DNA from: Candidatus Gastranaerophilales bacterium | GTDB taxonomy: Bacteria > Cyanobacteriota > Vampirovibrionia > Gastranaerophilales > Gastranaerophilaceae | Length of the DNA: 55,299 bases | NCBI GenBank assembly: GCA_944326465.1 | Contig: CALVEB010000014.1 | Span: 1-55,299, forward strand | Direction of reading: 5' to 3' | In this document: positions 26,106-34,009 of the stretch, piece by piece | Layout of the letters: each line of letters starts with the position of its first letter | Numbering within the stretch: position 1 is the stretch's first letter | Program-made: the position numbers and the translations under genes | The notes under the pieces: model-generated | Told to the model about the DNA's origin: nothing | Database searches by the model: none | Seen by the model: the letters and a program-made list of their open reading frames with translations, nothing else

Positions 26106-26699
26106 TTAATTTGTCATAGTATGCGTAATCCAAACAGGATCAGTAAGTATAATAAGCTTATTTTCGCCTGCCCTAAGAGTCGTATGAACACCCATTTGCC
26201 GTTCCCGTCCCGGTCTTAATTGCAATGTCAGAGCATAATATCTGGTCTGATAATGCGGCATCCTTACATACTTTTCCGGCGGTGACATTTCACCGCCCAA
26301 AATATTGTTATTATTGGAATAAATATATCCGCGCACCGGTACTTCAAACCCGTCCGGATAAACCATTTTTACAATTCTAATTTTCATAGACCCGTTTGTG
26401 CCGATAACAGGTTCGTGCAAATCTTCAACACGGCCGTAAAACACAGTATCTTTCGGGATTACATTAACTTCTTCCATATACATGTCATTAGTGGCTATGA
26501 ACACTGTTTTAAAGCCTTCGGGACAATTTTGTGTAGACACTTCCGCTGTACTCATTACCGGAATAAATGTACCGGTATCCAGTTGAATACCGTCATAATC
26601 TCTAATTTCAAACTGAATATTAGGCAGCGGCTCATCTTCGGCCGGAAATGCCGGACAAATGGTTAAAATTAATGCCAGTATGAACAAAATCTTCTTCAT
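26106..26699 (-). CDS. Exported protein related to the next gene; first gene of the ton cluster
   Basis: A 197-aa protein with a signal peptide (MKKILFILALILTICPAFPA) and a periplasmic beta domain (FIPVMSTAEVSTQNC, VIPKDTVFYGRVEDL, SMKIRIVKMVYPDGFEVPVR) with the same pattern as the 25289-26041 product: a storage or stability region, then PDG..VPV. It has no glycine zipper. It is first in the minus-strand series leading to tonB-exbB-exbD. The start codon sits 6 nt downstream of a -10 box, so translation is probably leaderless. Confidence 0.7.
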   Translation of the reverse strand: MKKILFILALILTICPAFPAEDEPLPNIQFEIRDYDGIQLDTGTFIPVMSTAEVSTQNCPEGFKTVFIATNDMYMEEVNVIPKDTVFYGRVEDLHEPVIGTNGSMKIRIVKMVYPDGFEVPVRGYIYSNNNNILGGEMSPPEKYVRMPHYQTRYYALTLQLRPGRERQMGVHTTLRAGENKLIILTDPVWITHTMTN

Positions 26700-26705
26700 A
26701 CCTAT

Positions 26706-26733
26706 ATTATAACATTTTTTTCTAAATATGCAA
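26706..26733 (-). promoter_or_regulatory. Promoter of the ton cluster (leaderless)
   Basis: On the minus strand TTGCAT, 16 nt, TATAAT, then 6 nt to the ATG at 26699. Both hexamers are near consensus, and transcription would start at the initiation codon. Confidence 0.65.
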
Positions 26734-26784
26734 TTTTTTATAAGTCAATAAGATGCAAAGATATTTTCAGCCGGCATTTTCAAT

Positions 26785-26811
26785 AAAAAAAAGCCGTTTT
26801 GGAGAACGGCT
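26785..26811 (-). terminator. Terminator of a possible small transcript
   Basis: AGCCGTT and AACGGCT stem followed on the minus strand by eight T. No annotated gene ends here: prs has its own terminator at 26907-26932, so this points to a separate short minus-strand RNA (about 26785-26900). Confidence 0.7.
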
Positions 26812-26828
26812 ACCAGACTTGGGGAGGA

Positions 26829-26854
26829 TTATGAAAAAACAAAGTTTTCCATAA
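26829..26854. other. Two overlapping antisense 7-codon ORFs with ribosome-binding sites
   Basis: Plus strand: GGGGAGG, then ATG at 26831 encoding MKKQSFP and stop. Minus strand: GGAG, then ATG at 26852 encoding MENFVFS and stop. Each start has a good Shine-Dalgarno. Both may be chance, or one could be a mini-ORF in a short RNA whose terminator is at 26785-26811. Confidence 0.25.
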
Positions 26855-26906
26855 CTTTATATCTCCTGTATCGTCTGAAAATTTTCTAAACTTTATCAAA
26901 TTACAA

Positions 26907-26932
26907 AAATCTCCTCCAAATGGAGGAGATTT
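26907..26932 (-). terminator. Terminator of prs
   Basis: AAATCTCCTCCA and TGGAGGAGATTT form a 12-bp stem 20 bp past the prs stop, with a T-run on the minus strand. Confidence 0.85.
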
Positions 26933-26952
26933 GCCTTTTTCATACTTCTTTG

Positions 26953-27963
26953 CTAAACCTGAATATCTTTTTCAAATCCGAATAAGGAGCTTACGGATTC
27001 ATCATCGTGTATTCTTGAAATAGCCTGTCCCAAAAGCGGGGCAACAGATAATTGTTTGATATTAGGCGGCATTTTAGTCATATCAAGCGGTATTGTATTA
27101 GTTACAATACATTCCTTAATTGGCGCATTGCCGAGCCTTTCAACAGCCGGCCCTGAAAATACAGGGTGAACAGCACATACATAAACATCTTTTGCCCCTT
27201 CTTTGATAAGAAGTTTTGATGCTTCGCAGATTGTACCGGCTGTATCAATTAAATCGTCAAACAGAATACAAACTTTATTTTTTACATCACCGATTACATG
27301 GCTTGCGATAGCTTCGTTGTGCTTGTCACGACGTTTATCAATAATAGCAAGCGTTGTACCGATTTCTTTTGCCAGATGTCTGGTTCTTTGAACACCGCCT
27401 GTATCAGGGCTTACTGCAACCATATCATCAGGGTCAATACCAAGTTTTTTGATATAGTTTACGATAATTGGCATTGCAAAAATATGATCAACAAGAATAT
27501 TGAAAAATCCTTGAATTTGACCTGTGTGCAAATCCATTGCAAGAACTCTGTCTGTGCCTGCTGTCGTTAATAAATCAGCAACGAGTTTTGCCGTAATAGC
27601 TTCACGTCCGGATGTTTTTCTATCCTGTCTTGCGTATCCGTAATAAGGAATTACTGCAGTAATTGTCTTTGCGCTTGCACGTTTGAACGCATCAATAATA
27701 ATAAGCAATTCCATTAAGTTTTCATTAACAGGGTTGCACAACGGCTGAATAATAAACACATCATCGCCGCGCACGCTTTCTTTAACCTGAACATAAATTT
27801 CCCCGTCAGCAAAATTTTTGACTACCATAGGCCCGATTGTTGTACCAAGATAATCTGCAATTTCCTGTGCTAATTTCGGGTTAGAACGTCCGGCAAAAAG
27901 TTTTATGTCATGTGTCGGATTAATTGTTCGTTCTAACTGTTCAAGAGGCATTTCCAAAACCAT
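26953..27963 (-). CDS. prs: Ribose-phosphate pyrophosphokinase
   Basis: A 336-aa cytoplasmic enzyme that makes PRPP from ribose-5-phosphate and ATP for nucleotide and amino-acid synthesis. Motifs: IKLFAGRSNPKLAQEIADYL at the start, the flexible PYYGYARQDRK loop, VAVSPDTGGVQR, and the PRPP-binding loop CILFDDLIDTAGTI. I choose ATG 27963 because AAGGA lies 10 nt upstream and homology begins after it; an ATG 63 bp further upstream would add a hydrophobic, atypical extension. Confidence 0.96.
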   Translation of the reverse strand: MVLEMPLEQLERTINPTHDIKLFAGRSNPKLAQEIADYLGTTIGPMVVKNFADGEIYVQVKESVRGDDVFIIQPLCNPVNENLMELLIIIDAFKRASAKTITAVIPYYGYARQDRKTSGREAITAKLVADLLTTAGTDRVLAMDLHTGQIQGFFNILVDHIFAMPIIVNYIKKLGIDPDDMVAVSPDTGGVQRTRHLAKEIGTTLAIIDKRRDKHNEAIASHVIGDVKNKVCILFDDLIDTAGTICEASKLLIKEGAKDVYVCAVHPVFSGPAVERLGNAPIKECIVTNTIPLDMTKMPPNIKQLSVAPLLGQAISRIHDDESVSSLFGFEKDIQV

Positions 27964-28145
27964 TTTATATATTTCCTTTTCTTGTATTGCATGGGATATT
28001 ATAAAACTTAGGGCTTTTATCCACAAGTTTTTTTTAAGTAATATTACATTTCTTTTACGATAGAAATTAAAATCAAGGAAAAATATTTTTTGCTATTGCG
28101 GATACTATTTCTTAATAATTTGATAAATACTGCCGTTTTTGTTAA

Positions 28146-28151
28146 TATAAT
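28146..28151 (+). promoter_or_regulatory. -10 box, leaderless arrangement for the DUF4127 gene
   Basis: TATAAT five nt before the ATG at 28157, and no Shine-Dalgarno. TTGATA lies 20 nt upstream of it, which is longer than ideal. 28027-28145 contains no gene. Confidence 0.45.
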
Positions 28152-28156
28152 TTATT

Positions 28157-29512
28157 ATGAAGATTGGATTTATACCGATAGATAACCGGCCTGTATGCTA
28201 TAGTTTACCTGAAATTACAGCAAAAATTGATTCTGATATTGAACTTTTTTTGCCGGAGCGCAAATGGCTCGGAGATCTAACGAAATATGCAGATACAGAA
28301 AAACTTTTTGAGTGGCTTAAAAATCTTCCGCCTCTGGATGCTATAATTGTCCCGCTTGATACTGTTGCTTACGGCGGACTTATCTCTTCAAGAAGATGTC
28401 CGGACTCCTTTGAAAAAATTAAAAAGCGTGTTGAAGATTTAAAAGAGATTTTAAAAAATAACGGTGCAAAAATTTATGCATTTTCAAGCATAATGCGGAT
28501 TTCTAATAACAATATCAATGAGGAAGAAAAAGAATACTGGTCAAAATACGGTAAAAAGATTTTTGATTACTCATACCAAACCCACAAACTCGGTTGTGAA
28601 AGCTGTATTGCGAATTTAATACCTGCAGAAATTCTGGATAATTATATGGCTGGCCGCCGCCGTAATTTTGAGATAAATAAACTATATCTTGAGTATCAAA
28701 AAGAAGGATTATTTAAAGTTCTTGTGTTTTCGAAAGACGATTGCGCGGAATACGGTTTTAATGTTCAGGAGGCAAAAGCGCTGGAAAAAATGGGCGGGTT
28801 TGTAAAAACAGGTGCGGATGAAATACCTCTGACTCTGCTTGCCCGTGCAGTCAGTGATTTTCAGCAAAAAAAATTAAAAGTTGCGTCTGTTTTTCTTGAA
28901 CCAAAACATAAAGACTTAATCTCAAATTATGAAGATGTTTCTATAGAAAAATCAGTTTGCGGACAACTGGAACTTGCGGGCTGTGAAGTCGTTAATGAGG
29001 ATGCTGCGGATATTCTTTTGTATGTCAATAATTTTGAAGAACATCAGGGCGAAATTGTCATGAAAATCTCGACTAAACCTTTCGACGGTGAATGGGTAAA
29101 GCCTGAAAAACCTTATATGCTTGCTGATGTTCGTTATGCGAACGGAGCGGATAATGCATTTGTTCGAAAAGTTTTTGAAAAAGGTTTTGACGGGAATTTT
29201 TACGGCTATTCAGCGTGGAATACTTCGGCCAACACTCTGGGAAGCCTTATATGTGCGGCAGTCATAAAATATTTTGCAAAAAAATATAATGAAAAAGCCT
29301 TTAAATTGTTGCAGGAAATACGTTTTTTAGATGATTGGGCATATCAGGCCAACGTAAGGCAAGAGCTTGAAAAACCTGACATTAATGAACTTAAATACAA
29401 AATGAAAGCGTTTGAAAATATTATCGCGGAGCAGCTTGATATAAATATTAATACGAATTATAATTTTCCATGGCGCAGACTTTTTGAGGTTGAAGTGAAT
29501 GAGCTTAATTGA
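28157..29512 (+). CDS. DUF4127 family protein
   Basis: A 451-aa cytoplasmic protein of the DUF4127 type: MKIGFIPIDNRPVCY at the start, IIVPLDTVAYGGLISSR at about 75-92, a mid-protein TGADEIPLTLLARAV, and YSAWNTSANTLGSLICAA near residue 355. These conserved blocks look like an enzyme active site, but no reaction is established to my knowledge. The stop overlaps the start of the MntP-like gene by 14 bp, so the two are translationally linked. Confidence 0.8.
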   Translation: MKIGFIPIDNRPVCYSLPEITAKIDSDIELFLPERKWLGDLTKYADTEKLFEWLKNLPPLDAIIVPLDTVAYGGLISSRRCPDSFEKIKKRVEDLKEILKNNGAKIYAFSSIMRISNNNINEEEKEYWSKYGKKIFDYSYQTHKLGCESCIANLIPAEILDNYMAGRRRNFEINKLYLEYQKEGLFKVLVFSKDDCAEYGFNVQEAKALEKMGGFVKTGADEIPLTLLARAVSDFQQKKLKVASVFLEPKHKDLISNYEDVSIEKSVCGQLELAGCEVVNEDAADILLYVNNFEEHQGEIVMKISTKPFDGEWVKPEKPYMLADVRYANGADNAFVRKVFEKGFDGNFYGYSAWNTSANTLGSLICAAVIKYFAKKYNEKAFKLLQEIRFLDDWAYQANVRQELEKPDINELKYKMKAFENIIAEQLDININTNYNFPWRRLFEVEVNELN

Positions 29513-30038
29513 TATAATTTTACTGACTGTAGCATTGGGTATTGACTGCTGTGTAGTTTCGTTTTCGCAGGGACTGATTTTCAAATCGCAGCGGGTTAAA
29601 AATTCATTATACTTAGCACTTACAATGGGGTTATTTCAGGGGCTGATGCCATGTATAGGTTATACCGGCGCTGATGTAATCCATAAATATGTAGCACCGT
29701 TTAGCAGTCTGATTGTCTTTGCAATTTTTTTGATACTCGGGATAAAGTTTATAGCAGAAGCCTTTCAGCCAAAAGAGGAAGAAATATGCTGTATAGGGTT
29801 AAAATGTTTAATGGGAATGGGAGTTGCGACAAGTATTGATGCGCTTGTTGCCGGCGGCAGCTTGAATTTCAGCCGTACATCTCTGATTGAGCCGGCAATG
29901 ATAATAGGTTTTGTATCGTTTGTGATGTCACTTGCAGGTTTTTGGAGCGGCAATATAATAAAGAATTTCCCATCGCGTTATCTGGAGATAACCGGCGGGG
30001 TTATACTGATATTGCTGGCAATTAAAGCTATTTTATAA
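29499..30038 (+). CDS. Manganese efflux pump MntP-like (DUF204)
   Basis: A 179-aa integral membrane protein with about six hydrophobic helices in two repeats. The repeats start with LTVALGIDCCVVSFSQGL and MGVATSIDALVAGGSLNFSR, each carrying a conserved Asp as in MntP. It would export Mn2+ across the inner membrane. No riboswitch is seen upstream because it overlaps the DUF4127 gene. It is the last ordinary chromosomal gene before the accessory island. Confidence 0.8.
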   Translation: MSLIDIILLTVALGIDCCVVSFSQGLIFKSQRVKNSLYLALTMGLFQGLMPCIGYTGADVIHKYVAPFSSLIVFAIFLILGIKFIAEAFQPKEEEICCIGLKCLMGMGVATSIDALVAGGSLNFSRTSLIEPAMIIGFVSFVMSLAGFWSGNIIKNFPSRYLEITGGVILILLAIKAIL

Positions 30039-30341
30039 ATTGACAGTAATTTTTGCACTTATTTTTATATCCGATTTTCAAATCATCAGCCTACTTGAAG
30101 TAAATCCGCCCGCTCTGCTGGTTGATTACGTTTTTATGGGAACACTTCAAGAAATTCCAACCTACATTAGACAAATGTAAAAGAACACATGGTTTGATTA
30201 TTTCCTACCCCTCAAATCCGCAACACAAGCCGATTGCCCGAAATAATCGCACCATCTGCCCTACGCAAAATACTCACTACTTCTATAATGGTTTTGTAAA
30301 ATAGAGATTAAATAAACTTTAGGATTAAGATTTATATAAAA
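30039..30341. other. Gene-free island boundary with possible gene remnant
   Basis: No convincing gene. One plus-strand frame from 30040 to 30179 reads like a degraded protein end (SLLEVNPPALLVDYVFMGTL, then QEIPTYIRQM and stop) without a ribosome-binding site. ATTTTTGCACTT at 30049-30060 is identical to 50890-50901, the first site of the repeat array at the other end of the island, and may mark the left edge of the element. Confidence 0.35.
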
Positions 30342-31448
30342 TTAATCAAATAATTTTTTGCATTTCTCCTGAATTTCCAATGCAATATCTTTTGCCAATT
30401 TTTCACTTAGTCCTATATTTTTTGCAACAGTTAAAATATCATCTAAAGATGGATTTTTCCCTTCGCCATTTATTGTTGTTGCATGTTCCCCGTTAAATGA
30501 AGAACTATAAGTTAAATCGTATGCGGGAGATAAATACCATTCCTTTTTATTATCGTCATAAAGATAAGAAAAATTCTTTGAATGATCATCGCGATTGTGA
30601 GCAAATACGTTAAAACACATTAACCTGAATAATTGTTCAATGTCTTCATAGTTTCTTGTAAGTTCAAGCGTAAGTTTCATTAATAAATTATAATCAAGAT
30701 TAGGAAGCCTGTGACTTGTTTCCAATAACCCGCTTACTGATACCATATGCACTTTTTTATTATTTTCCCTATCAAATCTTTTTATGCCAAAATAACCCGA
30801 ACAAATTTCTGATGGAAAAAGCTTTGTTTTTGTCATATTAATTCCGCAGTCTTTTGCACATAGTGAATATTGATATTCTTTTTCACCAATATTTTTAGGA
30901 TCAGTTGATGACGGAAATTTAATTATCCAATCTTCATTATTTATTGAAGTTAAAATCTTTGGTCTTGCACCGCCTGACGAACCTCCTAATTGAAAAAGTT
31001 CATCTAAATTATCTGAATTCTGTGATTCTAAAATTTTTGAGCATTCCTGTGCGAGAATATCAAAGTCAGAAACGTTATTTTCTGTTTCAAATTTATGTTC
31101 GGGTTTATATGTTAAAGCGCCCATACCAGTTTCCTGAACAACCGCAAGCCGATTGAGATTGTCAATTTCAGCGGGATTTATTTTGTTTTTCAAAAATAAC
31201 CTATTAACAAGTAATCTCCCCCAACCATCAGGCAAACTATCATTAAAAACACCAAACAACCCATCAAAAGGTTCGTATTTTGGGATAAAAACCTTCTTAA
31301 TTAATGGTAAACTAAAAGGAGATATGCTAAACCCGTTATTTAACCAGTCGGAATCGTATTCGAATGCGACCACTCTTTCGGGCGTTTTAGCAAGAGTACC
31401 AACTAAAATATCATTATAAAAGACTTTTAAATATTTATAGTTGTCCAT
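30342..31448 (-). CDS. hipA: HipA-like serine/threonine kinase toxin
   Basis: A 368-aa protein with the HipA N1 domain (VGTLAKTPERVVAFEYDSDW, ISPFSLPL) and kinase core: the GGSSGGARPK loop at 155-164 (autophosphorylation/P-loop region), IIKFP, catalytic HNRDDHSKNF (Asp287), and the metal-binding AYDLTYS near 311-317. HipA toxins phosphorylate aminoacyl-tRNA synthetases or related targets and induce growth arrest. It is somewhat shorter than the E. coli protein (about 440 aa). The start overlaps the end of hipB by 14 bp, the usual antitoxin-first order. Confidence 0.92.
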   Translation of the reverse strand: MDNYKYLKVFYNDILVGTLAKTPERVVAFEYDSDWLNNGFSISPFSLPLIKKVFIPKYEPFDGLFGVFNDSLPDGWGRLLVNRLFLKNKINPAEIDNLNRLAVVQETGMGALTYKPEHKFETENNVSDFDILAQECSKILESQNSDNLDELFQLGGSSGGARPKILTSINNEDWIIKFPSSTDPKNIGEKEYQYSLCAKDCGINMTKTKLFPSEICSGYFGIKRFDRENNKKVHMVSVSGLLETSHRLPNLDYNLLMKLTLELTRNYEDIEQLFRLMCFNVFAHNRDDHSKNFSYLYDDNKKEWYLSPAYDLTYSSSFNGEHATTINGEGKNPSLDDILTVAKNIGLSEKLAKDIALEIQEKCKKLFD

Positions 31449-31719
31449 TTATAACCTCATCAATAGAATTGTATGTTTTTTGCGTAAACAAGTTTTCAAA
31501 ATCTTTTTCTAAATTAAGAACAATCAGAATTTTTATCAATGAAGTCAGTGAAATTTCATATTTAGATTCAAACCTTTTGATAGAACCCAGACTAACACCT
31601 GATTTTGCAGCAAGTTGAACTTGTGAAATTTTAAGCATTCTTCTCTGTTGCTTAATTTTCTCAACAAATTCATTTGCAATATCATTGGGAGTTCTTGGGT
31701 TAAAAATAAACTCATTCAT
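31435..31719 (-). CDS. hipB: HipB-like HTH antitoxin
   Basis: A 94-aa protein with an XRE HTH (VEKIKQQRRMLKISQVQLAA, KSGVSLGSIKRFESK). It is expected to neutralise the HipA kinase and repress its own operon. I prefer the ATG at 31719 over the upstream one at 31755 because the latter lies inside the promoter. No Shine-Dalgarno is seen and the -10 box is 9 nt upstream, so the mRNA has almost no leader. Confidence 0.88.
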   Translation of the reverse strand: MNEFIFNPRTPNDIANEFVEKIKQQRRMLKISQVQLAAKSGVSLGSIKRFESKYEISLTSLIKILIVLNLEKDFENLFTQKTYNSIDEVINGQL

Positions 31720-31728
31720 AGATAATAT

Positions 31729-31775
31729 ATTATACCATTTTTGCCAAAAAGTCAATATATAGACAATATATTATC
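31729..31775 (-). promoter_or_regulatory. hipBA promoter and probable HipB operator
   Basis: Minus strand: TTGACT (31750-31755), 15 nt, TATAAT (31729-31734). Overlapping it, GTC-N8-GAC and two ATAATATATT-like repeats form AT-rich dyads suited to HipB binding. Confidence 0.6.
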
Positions 31776-31795
31776 CCAAATGTTATTTAAAATGT

Positions 31796-31830
31796 AAAAA
31801 TACAACATTAGAATGATATGTTGTATTTTT
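31796..31830. terminator. Hairpin between hipBA and the recombinase gene
   Basis: AAAAATACAACAT and ATGTTGTATTTTT form a 13-bp stem with A/T tails. No plus-strand gene ends here, so it may block transcription running out of the hipBA promoter region or into the island. Confidence 0.6.
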
Positions 31831-31956
31831 TGAGATTGTGGGTAAATGGAAGAGGGGTAAATAGAGTGGGTGCTTGTGTTCTATTTTGTTGCGAGGCATT
31901 ATTTTTGCTGTCTTTTAGGGCATTAATGTTGTGGCTCAAAACCTTGAAGACAACTT

Positions 31957-32496
31957 ATGAACATCGTCGAACCGATAAAAAGCATAGAAGATATACAAAA
32001 TATTAAAAGAGTTTTATCAAAGAAACCACGCAATGCTCTGCTTTTCAGCTTTGGAATAAACAGCGGACTAAGAATTGCCGATATCCTCTCACTCGACGTC
32101 AAAGACGTAAAAGGAAAAGACTATATAGAGCTTCGAGAAAAGAAAACCAATAAATATAAGAAATTTCCAATTAACGAAAACTTGAAAGTTGAAATTGAAG
32201 AATTCGTAAAAGACAAACCCGACGAAAGACCTTTATTTTATACACAAAAAGGATATAGATTGGATAGAGCTCAAGCCTACCGAATAATAAACAAAGCCGC
32301 CCGAATGGTAGGAATTAAAGGCAGAATCGGAACACATACCCTAAGAAAAACCTTCGGCTACCACTTCTACCAACAATACGACGATATAGTAATGCTACAA
32401 AAGATTTTTAACCACTCTTCCCCCTCCATCACCCTCCAATACATCGGCATCGAACAAGAAGACATCGATGAAGTTTATAGGAATTTTTATTTATAA
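31957..32496 (+). CDS. Tyrosine recombinase, catalytic domain only
   Basis: A 179-aa XerC/D-type recombinase that contains the catalytic domain but no core-binding domain. Active-site residues can be followed: Arg in NSGLRIADILSL, Lys in EKKTNKYKKF, HTLRKTFGYH (HxxR), His in FNHSSPSITL and the nucleophile Tyr in LQYIGI. It may be a truncated integrase, or a type that needs another DNA-binding subunit. It sits at the left of the island, where an integrase is expected. No strong Shine-Dalgarno. Confidence 0.85.
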   Translation: MNIVEPIKSIEDIQNIKRVLSKKPRNALLFSFGINSGLRIADILSLDVKDVKGKDYIELREKKTNKYKKFPINENLKVEIEEFVKDKPDERPLFYTQKGYRLDRAQAYRIINKAARMVGIKGRIGTHTLRKTFGYHFYQQYDDIVMLQKIFNHSSPSITLQYIGIEQEDIDEVYRNFYL

Positions 32497-32596
32497 TGGT
32501 TATTAATACCCATGTTTGCTGAGATTGAACCACATTTCTTATTTTGATTGTTTGTGTTAGTATCTATTATAGGAGAATTATAATCAATAGGTCCAT

Positions 32597-34009
32597 ATGG
32601 AAAATATAGGCAGATGTCAAATTTTTACACCTGAAGAAAAAGTTGCTACATTGCTTAATGCAATTGGCTATAAGCATGATTTATACGGGAAACCGTTTCT
32701 CGAAAATTCTTGTGGAGAAGGAGCCGTATTAAGCATGGCCGTGGAAAGATACATACGGGACTGCTTAGAACAAAAATTACCATTAGAGTCTATAAAAAGT
32801 GGTCTAGAAAAAGATATTTGGGGATTTGAAATTGATAAGGACCGATACCAAAAGTGTATTGATAATTTAAATATTTTGGTAAGTAAATACAATATTTCAA
32901 ATGTTAAATGGAAAATATTAAAAACTGATTTTTTAAAGTATGCTTTTAACAATAAATTTCAATTTATTGCGGGAAATCCACCCTATCTTAACTATAGGGA
33001 TTTATCTATAGAAGTAAGAAATTATGTGAAAAATAATTTTACAACCTGCAAAAAAGGTAAATTTGATTATTGTTATGCATTTATAGAAAAGAGTATTAAT
33101 TGTTTAGAGGACAACGGAAAACTAGCTTATTTAATACCTACAAGCATATTTAAAAATGTTTATGCTGAAAATCTGAGAACATATATGCTTCCACATATAT
33201 CAAAAATTATAGATTTCAAAACAGAAAAAGTCTTTGAAAAGGCATTAGTAGCAACATCTATTTTAATTTGCGAAAAGAATATAAAAGAAAAATCTATAGA
33301 ATATACAAATAAAGATACTAGATTAAAAAGAAAAATAAAAAAAAGTGATTTGCACGGGAAATGGATATTTTCAAAAGTTCCAATAGAAAATAAAGATAAA
33401 AATTTTATCCGATTTGGAGACTTATTCCATGCTTCTATTTCCATTGCAACATTATTAAACAAAGCTTTTATTGTAGATGAAAACCCACAAACTAGTAAAA
33501 TTGAAAAACAAATATTGAAACCAGCTAAGAGTCCAAGAAACTTAGCTTATTCAAAAAATGAAAATATTATATTTCCATATTTTTATAATAAAAATAAACT
33601 TGAAAAATACTCGGAGGAAGATTTTAATAAAAATTATCCTAATGCTGCAACACACTTAAGCAAATATAAAGATGATTTAGATAGGAGAAATAGTGATACT
33701 TCCGCAAAATGGTTTGAATATGGGAGAAGCCAAGCTTTGGCACATTTGAATCAGAAAAAACTATTAATGTCCACGGTTGTGACTGATAGCATAAAAGTAT
33801 ATGAATTAAAAAAAGAGGATATTCCATATGCTGGAATATATATTATTTCAAAAAATGGGACTCCCTTGGGCAAGGCACAAGAAATATTGCAAAGCAAAAA
33901 TTTTTTAGAATACGTGAATAATATTGGAATTCAAGCAAGTGGAACTTCATTAAGAATTACAGCGAAAGATGTAAATAATTATGAATTTTGCATGGAGGAA
34001 ATGTTATGA
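32597..34009 (+). CDS. N6-adenine DNA methyltransferase (type II/TaqI-like)
   Basis: A 470-aa class I methyltransferase. The first conserved block IFTPEEKVATLLNAIG then LENSCGEGAVLSMAVE supplies the SAM-binding motif I. The catalytic motif IV is NPPY (AGNPPYLNYRDL), the adenine-specific form. The C-terminal half (about 260-470) resembles a target-recognition domain (FRFGDLF..., GRSQALAHLNQKKLL). It would modify a specific DNA sequence as the protective arm of a restriction system. The stop codon overlaps the next start in an ATGA arrangement, so all four genes to 37472 are translationally coupled. Confidence 0.88.
   Translation: MENIGRCQIFTPEEKVATLLNAIGYKHDLYGKPFLENSCGEGAVLSMAVERYIRDCLEQKLPLESIKSGLEKDIWGFEIDKDRYQKCIDNLNILVSKYNISNVKWKILKTDFLKYAFNNKFQFIAGNPPYLNYRDLSIEVRNYVKNNFTTCKKGKFDYCYAFIEKSINCLEDNGKLAYLIPTSIFKNVYAENLRTYMLPHISKIIDFKTEKVFEKALVATSILICEKNIKEKSIEYTNKDTRLKRKIKKSDLHGKWIFSKVPIENKDKNFIRFGDLFHASISIATLLNKAFIVDENPQTSKIEKQILKPAKSPRNLAYSKNENIIFPYFYNKNKLEKYSEEDFNKNYPNAATHLSKYKDDLDRRNSDTSAKWFEYGRSQALAHLNQKKLLMSTVVTDSIKVYELKKEDIPYAGIYIISKNGTPLGKAQEILQSKNFLEYVNNIGIQASGTSLRITAKDVNNYEFCMEEML

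Noticed and set aside
31818-32006. 62-aa plus-strand frame before the recombinase
   Set aside because: Its start lies inside a hairpin, it has low-complexity composition and overlaps the recombinase gene in another frame.
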